From NCBI GenBank assembly GCA_001414485.1, contig LLEY01000018.1, forward strand, positions 434,001-498,000: DNA of 64,000 bases. The letters are read 5' to 3'. Source of the stretch: Calycina herbarum (lineage: Eukaryota > Ascomycota > Leotiomycetes > Helotiales > Pezizellaceae). This document shows, piece after piece, positions 57,101 to 64,000 of this stretch (its first letter is position 1; each line of letters opens with the position of its first letter). The notes under the pieces are model-generated. The model had not been told where the DNA came from. It worked only from the letters and a program-made list of their open reading frames with translations, and did not search any database. The translations under genes and the position numbers were made by a program.

Positions 57101-60100
57101 ATGTCGATAACCTCTTCTACTCTAAAAACTACTCTACCAAAGCCAGCTGTAGCTTCTATAGTCGCGCTAGTTACTACTCTCTGCGAGGAAGTGAAACTTC
57201 TAATCCTAAAGCTGTTTAATAGCTTACTTAAGAAACTAGCTGAATTCTTAATAAAAGCCTTCTTTTACTTAAACTTTTATTATACTTAGTTTAGAAATAA
57301 GATAGACTAGGTTATATAGTTATCTACTTATCTTAAAGAGGTAGCTTATAACTTATTAGAACTATATTTAGAGGATTACTAGGTAAATAAGATAACTAAG
57401 AGAAAGGTCTCTCTTTAGATATCTAAAAAAACAAGAGATTTGTTTAAGAATATATAAGAGTTTAAGAATAGAATTAACTAGGCTTTTAAGAATATTAATA
57501 TAAAGAAAAAGATAGTTAGAGCTTTATATATACTTAAGTAAAAGAGTTTAGCTACTAAATACGCTTTATAATTTTAATAATACTCTATACGAATAGGATA
57601 GAATAACAAGGTATTACGTAAGCAATTCTATCGAGGACTTAAGAATAATATTAAAGATAAACTTACTTAAGAGGATTTTTCTAATATGTTGAATAAGTTA
57701 ATAAATAATATAATTAAAATTAATAACTATATTTATAAAAGAAACCTAGAAAAGAAAGGAAGTTATAGTTATTAATATAGAAAGAGTAAACGAAAAGATT
57801 AAGAAGATCTTATAGAAATCGACGCTACTTAGAAATCTAAGAAAGAGAACTTCTAAAAGAGAGGTCTATTCTAGAAAGAAAGGAATCGCTAACGTAAGTA
57901 GAACTTATATTACTTATATAGTCTATCTAGCTATAGAGTAAACAAATATACTAAGAAAAAGAACTTAAAAGAGAAAAAACAAGTTAATACTATAGTCTAG
58001 AAAGAAGTAGCTTTACTTGATAAAATTAAACTTATAGATTTAGAACTTAAAGCTAGAGAATATAAGACATAGGTTGAAGATAATAAGGAAGAGAGTATTT
58101 AGAACACTAATAATAATAGAAATCTACTTCTTAAGAAATATTATAATATAATAGACATCTTAGATATAGCGGTAGACGCTATATATTTATAATCTAAGAT
58201 AGAAGATACGTTGTCTATCTAAGAAGAATATAAATTACTACTCTTAACTAGTTCTTTAGAGTCGTCGGACTTGTTATCTAGTATAGAGGAAGAAGTCTAG
58301 GATGTAGGCTCTAGTATAGAGGAAACCTAGGTATTTACTAAAATATTTAAGTAAGGAAATCGCTAGATATATATAGATAACTAGAAGCTAGACTTCTAGA
58401 GTTCTTATATAACATAAGAAATTAACCTAACACTCTTAATAATATATACTATTAAAAGAGAAGACTATAAAATAATAACTTTAGTTAGCTTAATTACTAG
58501 TTAAGAAACTATTAAAGGAAAAGAACTTAAGTATAGTTAATATTAAGCTAAAAGACCTAGTTATCTTAAAGTAGAAGACGTATAAAAGGTCTACGACGTT
58601 TAAAAAGAAACTAGCTTATAGTTATAGTAAGTTCTAACCGGGTGCTAGAGATAGATTAAGATAGCTTTCCTTAAGATAGTACTAGAAGAATATATACTAG
58701 AAGAGTTTAGACGTTATATTATAATTATACTAATTAAAAATAATAATAGAATAATATTTAGAAAGTATAGTTTATATAAACTATTTAGTATACTATTCTA
58801 GGAACGACAGGAGTTTAATATAGCTAAATAGATAGAGTTAGAACTAGAAGAACGTTATTCTCTATTTATAAGAGAATTACAGTTTCTAGAAGTAATATAA
58901 GAAATAACTATACGTTAGATTAGATATATACTAAGTACTACTACTAACTAGATATTAGAAAAATAGTTTAAAGAAACCTTACCTAAACCTAATAGAATAG
59001 TAAAATATTACTAGATATACGAAGTAGCTTCGTCTAATATAGATAAAGTAGTATTTTTTCCTTAGTCTTAAATAAGAGTAGTTAGAGAAAAGAATATAAG
59101 AGACTATATATTTAGAGTTTATTATATAAAATTAGAGATATATACTACTTTAGAAGAGAAGTAGTTAGTAGTAACTATAGAAATATAAGAGAAAAGGTTA
59201 TAAGTTATAATTAACTTAGAAGTAATAGGTAACTTTATTTCTTTAATAGCTTTAAGAAAGCTAAATATTCTAATTAAAGGAATGAAACTATATTAATTAA
59301 GAGTAGTTAATAGAATAGATATTATATACTAAAATAGGATTATTAATTAGTAAACTATTCTAATAAAAACTAATATCGAAGAATACTACTTAGATATATA
59401 ATTCGATATTATTAAGATAGAAAGTAAGGAAGTAATACTTAGTATACTATAGATTTAAGAATATAATCTAGATATCGACTAGAAGACTAGAACGGTAACG
59501 TTTAGCTAATATAAATACATAGGTTTGTATTTATAACTTTAAAGCTAGAACGAGGTTAGCGCTACCTCTTCTAATACGCTAGAACACCTTGTCTAAGGTC
59601 CTTTACAAGTTAGTAAGAAAGCTGATAACGAAATACCTATATAGTATAAAGAATTTAAAGCTTTGTTTAAAAACCTAGAAGACTTATAAGCCTTACTAGA
59701 ACATTGCTTATAAGATTATAAGATTAAACTAAAGGAGAGTTATAACCTTAGAAAGTAGAAGCTTTAACTATATAACTAGAAGAATCTCTAAAGAATAGAA
59801 AGTTATATAAAAGAAGGTATTAAGAAAGGATATATTAAGAAATCTAAGTTACTAATTACCTTAAATATTCTTATTATTAAGAAAAAGGACGACCTAGATA
59901 GAAGAGTATATATTAATTATAAGAAAGTAAATAATACTATAGTTAAGAACGCTTATCTATTATCTACTAGCTAGTACTTATAGAATAAGTTAGATAGAGT
60001 AGTATAATTTATAAAATTAGATTAACGAAGCACTTATAGACTTATACGAATAAAAGTTAGAGATAAATAGAAAATAGTATTTACTTTACTATTAGGTCTC

Positions 60101-62890
60101 TATAAATATACTATTATACTATTTAGACTATATAATATACTAGCTATATACTAGAGATAGAATAATAATATTTTAAGAGATCTTTTAAGAGTAATAGTAA
60201 TTTATTACTTAGATAATATTCTAATCTTCTTAGAAAAAGAAGAAGAATATAAGGAATATATAAGAGAAGTTCTACGACGCTTATATAAGGTAGATTCCTG
60301 TCTTAAACTTTTAAAATACGAGTTTAGAGTAACTTAGATACTCTTTCTTAGATAGGTATTTAGTCTAGAAAAAATAGAAATAGATCTAGTAAAGATCTAG
60401 AACATCCTAAACTAGAAATCACCTTACTATATAAAGGATATATAATCCTTTCTTAGATTCGTAAACTTTTACTATTCTTTTATTAAAGACTATATAAAGA
60501 TTATTAAACTAATATTAGGATTAGTTAAAAAGGCTATTAAATTTATATAAGATAAATAAGCTAAGAACGCTTTTTAGAAAATTAAAGCGAAATTTATAGA
60601 AAAACCTATTTTATATGATTTTAATATAAACAAGCCTAGTACGATTAAAATAGACGTCTTAGACATAGCCGTAGATATAATTTATCTATAACTAAATAAT
60701 AAGAGAAAACTTATATCTATTATATACTATTCTAAAACATTTAACCTAGTATAATAGAACTATAGTATCTTTAATAAAGAATTACTTACTATAGTATTAG
60801 CCTTAGAATATTAGAGGATTTACTTTTAGAGTATAAAGTACCTAGTAATAGTACTTACTAATTACTTAAATCTAAAAACGTTTATAATAACTAAGGAACT
60901 TATTACTAGATACTTAGCTAGATAGTTTAAAACCTTAGCTAGATTTAAGATAATTATTTAATATATTAGCGGTATAAGTAACGCTTAAGCCGATGCTCTT
61001 AGCTGAAAACTAGGCTATAAGAATAATAAGAAATATATTAATATAGTAATATTAAGATATAATAAGAATAGCGATTTAGTACCTACGGTATACGAGATCG
61101 TGTTTACGATATAAGCTAAAGACTCTTAGAGGAATAAGATTTAAGAAGCTTAGGAAAGAGCTTATTCTAATTTAGTCTTATAGGCGGAAGTAGTAGGACT
61201 AACGCTAAATAGAAAAGATTTTATAGATGTATATTAAGCTATAAATAATCGAAATAATAAGGAATAATATAAGAATAGAAAACTTTAGATTCCTAATTTA
61301 TATATAAAAGAATTTATTAAAGAATACTATTTAGCGCTTGTCTATAAATATTAGAGAATTCGTTAAACTCTTTAGAGAATAAAATAATATTACTATATCG
61401 ACAGAGCGTTAAAAGTAGTTAAAGAAGTAATAGTAGAATATAATACCTATACTAGGAATAAGGCTTCTTACTATACTTCTTATAAATAGATAAACACTAC
61501 TCTAATATTATAAATACCTTAGAAATCGATATCTATAGATTTTATAGTTAAATTACTAAAATCTAAAGATCTAATAATAAAAGTTATATATAATACGATC
61601 CTAGTTATAATAGAACAGCTTACGAAGTATATAATTCTAATAGTATATATAGAGTTAAGTATAGCTAAGGAATTAGTATTTGTATTCCTTAAGGAAGTAG
61701 TCTTAAGATATAGACTACTTAAAGAAATACTCTTAAATAGAGATAAGCTCTTTACTTTAAAATTCTAGATCGCTCTTATAGAACGATTAAGCGCGAAAAG
61801 AAAGCTTTCGATAGCTTTCTACTCTTAGACGAATAGAGGAAATAAACGTATAAATTAAGTAGTTAAAATATACCTTCGTTATTATATAAATTACTAGTAA
61901 GATAACTAGGTAGAACTGCTACCTCTAGTATAGTTTACCTATAATAGTTTAGTAATAGAAACAACACTTATTATACTATTCTATACTAACTTTAGATATA
62001 AATTAGTAACGTATTAAGAACTACTATCTATAACTATCGACAACTAACTCGCTTATATTTAGGTCTTGAAAATCAAAAGTCTATATAAAGAACTTATAGA
62101 GGACTTATAGTTTATAGCCGAAAGAAATATATACTACTATAATAAATAACGTAGTTAGAAGCTAACGCTAAAAGAGAGAGATAAAGTCTACTTAGTATAA
62201 AAAAATATCGATGTTACGGACCTGGCTACCGCCGAGCACGTGACTCGCGTACGGCTGCTCGCCGGCGTCCGCAAAGCCTGCTATTCCTAGCCTAGCCTAG
62301 AACTATTCCTACCTAGGCTAGGAACTATTTCTATAAACGGATCGACATTTCTATAACTTATCGATTCCTTAGCTATCTCTATATTATAGGACCTCTAGAA
62401 GTCTCCTCTTTCCTTCTCTTCTCTTCTATAGCTTTAGATCTTTAATTAAACTACCTCTTACTTCTCTGATTATCTGCTACACCTGTATATACTATAGGTA
62501 AGGATAACTACTAGAGAGCTAGTAGATTAGGTTTGTTACAATCGATATAAAAAGACTAAGTAATAAACTAGACTATAAAAAACTTAGACTATTTAAAATC
62601 AAACGTATTAAAGAACCTTTAAATTATAAATTAGTACTACTAAGGACTATAAACATCTACCTAGTATTCTATATATCTCTACTCGAACCAGCACTACTAG
62701 AGGCGCTACCAGCCCTATTCACGGAAATTCAGCTAGTAAACCTAAACGCCGAGTACGAAGTTAAGAGGATTCTTAACTATAAACTTATTAGAGGACGAGT
62801 TAAGTACTTAATTAAATAGTTAGATTACCTATACTTAGAAAACACTTAGAAACTAAAGAGTAATCTTAACTATTACTTAAAGGAACTTTA
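57101..62890 (+). pseudogene. Gyp6 gag-pol, RIP-inactivated
   Basis: Gag keeps its ATG (57101) and 62 open codons (VKLLILKLFNSLLKKLAEFL) before the first stop, the longest open gag start in the window. The zinc-knuckle region lies near 57900-57960. RT (YLDNILIF near 60215), RNase H (about 60600-61010; YDFNINKPS, SKTFN), integrase (about 61270-62206 and, after sLTR-2, 62541-62750) and a chromodomain (about 62750-62890; YEVKRILNYKL, VKYLIKQLDYL) follow in normal order. Stops at Gln and Trp codons kill it. Confidence 0.87.
62212..62540. repeat. sLTR-2: solo LTR of an otherwise unseen family (329 bp)
   Basis: Begins TGTTACGGACCTGG and ends GGTTTGTTACA, flanked by the 5-bp TSD ATCGA (62207-62211 and 62541-62545). 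It interrupts the Gyp6 integrase. Its first 65 bp are GC-rich with many CpG and CpA, so it shows little or no RIP. No internal part of this retroelement is in the window; whether it is Copia or Gypsy cannot be told. Confidence 0.88.
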
Positions 62891-63401
62891 GAAGTTCTAC
62901 TAACAAAACCTAAGGCTGCCTAGAACTTAAGACTAGGATTAGATAACGACATATTATTAGAAAGCACCTGTTTAACGAAAGAAGCTATCTCGAAGGCAGG
63001 AAACCAGGAAGACGAGGACGTAGAAGAAGGACTCGGAAGAGTAATCGGAAATCGTTTATATATAGGACTAAAGAAGAACCGATACATAGGCTTTCAAGGT
63101 CTAGAGGAAGGGACGACGAGATAACTAGAACTATTATAAGACCTTTTCGACCGAATATACTCGGAATATTAAGAGGACTTTGAAAGTTCTAGGAAGCAGC
63201 GACGAGACTGTTTTCGACAAAAAGAATAAGTCTCCGCTAGACGTTACGCGGACTCGATTTGTATAGTAAGAGCTAGACGCTCTTTTCGCTTAGTATAAGA
63301 GGAGGATATGTTTATATTTAAAGGAGGGTTAATACCTATCTAACGACATATTTTAAGATTATATTCTAGCGTAGGGACACGCTAGGCTAAGAAGGGGATA
63401 G

Positions 63402-63852
63402 TGTTACGAATCACGTACTAGTATATAACTAAGTAAAGTCTAGGCGACACTCTAATAGGATAAGCACTATAGTAACTCTAAACGGAAGAAAGGATTAGAT
63501 TAAATCCAGGGATCTTATTATAGTTATATTACGTAACTTAGTTAGAAACGGTCAGGTGATGGAGTCTAGTTTTAAGGAGCCCTGGAAATGGAGTCGGACT
63601 CTATCTTCGGGACTCCTACTAAGCAGGACTCTAAAAACATGAACGAAGGTTCTATATAAGACTGACACGTCTGTTATTAGATAGGAGCTTCGTACTCAAC
63701 TTTAGTTATCAATCTTATCATTTTATTTAACATCTTTGATACAAGTAACGAGTTCACTTCTAAGTGAACAACCCAGCGCATTCATACTTCTTACTGCATA
63801 CCAACCTTCGAGACTTAGTCACCTTTATTTAGTTCGTTTGAGTTTCGTTACA
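63402..63852 (+). repeat. Gyp6 3' LTR (451 bp)
   Basis: Equal in length to the 5' LTR, less mutated, keeps the terminal TTACA. Followed by the TSD GTGGG and the last visible part of the Fot-b transposase. Confidence 0.92.
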
Positions 63853-64000
63853 GTGGGGAGGATAAAGGATAATTAACTCGGCGATGTTATAGTACTTACG
63901 GGAAAACTAGTTATAATACGCAGACTTGTTAAGAGGCTATAGATACATCTAGTTTATTAGATTATGAGTAGTTTTAATAATTTTAATATATTGTGGTGGT

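Larger units (their letters stand above)
56616..63852 (+). mobile_element. Gyp6: complete Ty3/Gypsy retrotransposon, 7237 bp including a solo LTR
   Basis: LTRs 56616-57066 and 63402-63852, both 451 bp. The TSD is GTAGG (56611-56615) and GTGGG (63853-63857), differing by one G/A transition. A polypurine tract AAGAAGGGGATAG ends at 63401. It is inserted in the C-terminal part of the Fot-b transposase. Its right third (62.5-63.85 kb) is visibly GC-richer than its left part. Confidence 0.93.
21562..64000 (+). mobile_element. Fot-b: Fot1/pogo transposon, outermost host of the repeat nest, right end beyond window
   Basis: The left TIR starts ACGTGGTTTATCACCGAG at 21562 after a TA (21560-21561). 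The transposase frame can be followed across four segments: 21562-22632, 52076-52150, 55838-56615 and 63853-64000. These are joined exactly at the TSDs of Gyp3 (TCTTC), Harb-1 (TAA) and Gyp6 (GTRGG). The homologous full copy Fot-c shows the expected order. The segments add up to about 2 kb, so only the last bases and the right TIR are missing. Confidence 0.88.

Overview
The window looks like filamentous ascomycete DNA (Pezizomycotina; I cannot fix the order). The genes have 47-69 bp introns with GT...AG ends. About 85% of the window is AT-rich repeat DNA whose reading frames can be followed but are full of TAA/TAG/TGA where Gln, Trp or Arg belong. Paired repeat copies differ mainly by C/T and G/A transitions. 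This is the signature of repeat-induced point mutation (RIP).

Layout. (1) 1-10692: a Ty3/Gypsy element (Gyp1), split by a Fot1/pogo transposon (Fot-a, 1006-2866) and by a second chromodomain-bearing Gypsy element (Gyp2, 3507-9168), ending in its 3' LTR. (2) 10693 to about 12670: the 5' part of a Tad1-like LINE (LINE-1) on the minus strand, less mutated towards its 5' end. (3) About 12.7-21.56 kb: a gene island of ordinary composition. It holds a six-exon MFS sugar transporter (minus, 540 aa), an intronless YdcF/DUF218 protein (plus, 269 aa), a rhodopsin-domain (PTH11-like) membrane protein gene broken by RIP-type stops (minus) and a 132-aa conserved protein of unknown function (minus). (4) 21562 to past the window end: one Fot1/pogo element (Fot-b) exploded by later insertions. 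Gyp3 (22633-52075), a PIF/Harbinger element (52151-55837) and Gyp6 (56616-63852) sit directly inside it. Gyp3 contains a MITE, Fot-c, Fot-d, a solo LTR and the inverted Gyp4. Gyp4 contains LINE-2, and LINE-2 contains Gyp5. The nest is five levels deep, and nearly every insertion is proven by an exact or RIP-altered target-site duplication (TSD).

How it fits together. The island genes do not form an obvious pathway; they are housekeeping or nutrient functions isolated between heterochromatin-like blocks. The nesting order gives relative ages: Fot-b, then Gyp3, then Gyp4, then LINE-2, then Gyp5. Points worth a second look are 17-bp direct repeats inside the terminal inverted repeats of three Fot1-like elements and the MITE, an antisense accessory ORF conserved in three Gypsy copies, a palindromic LTR-tail junction, LTR subfamilies that share one half only, short solo LTRs that seem to have escaped RIP, and a single-copy-looking gene carrying RIP-type stops. 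I found no RNA genes and no CRISPR array. Positions inside mutated elements are approximate unless fixed by LTR, TIR or TSD boundaries.
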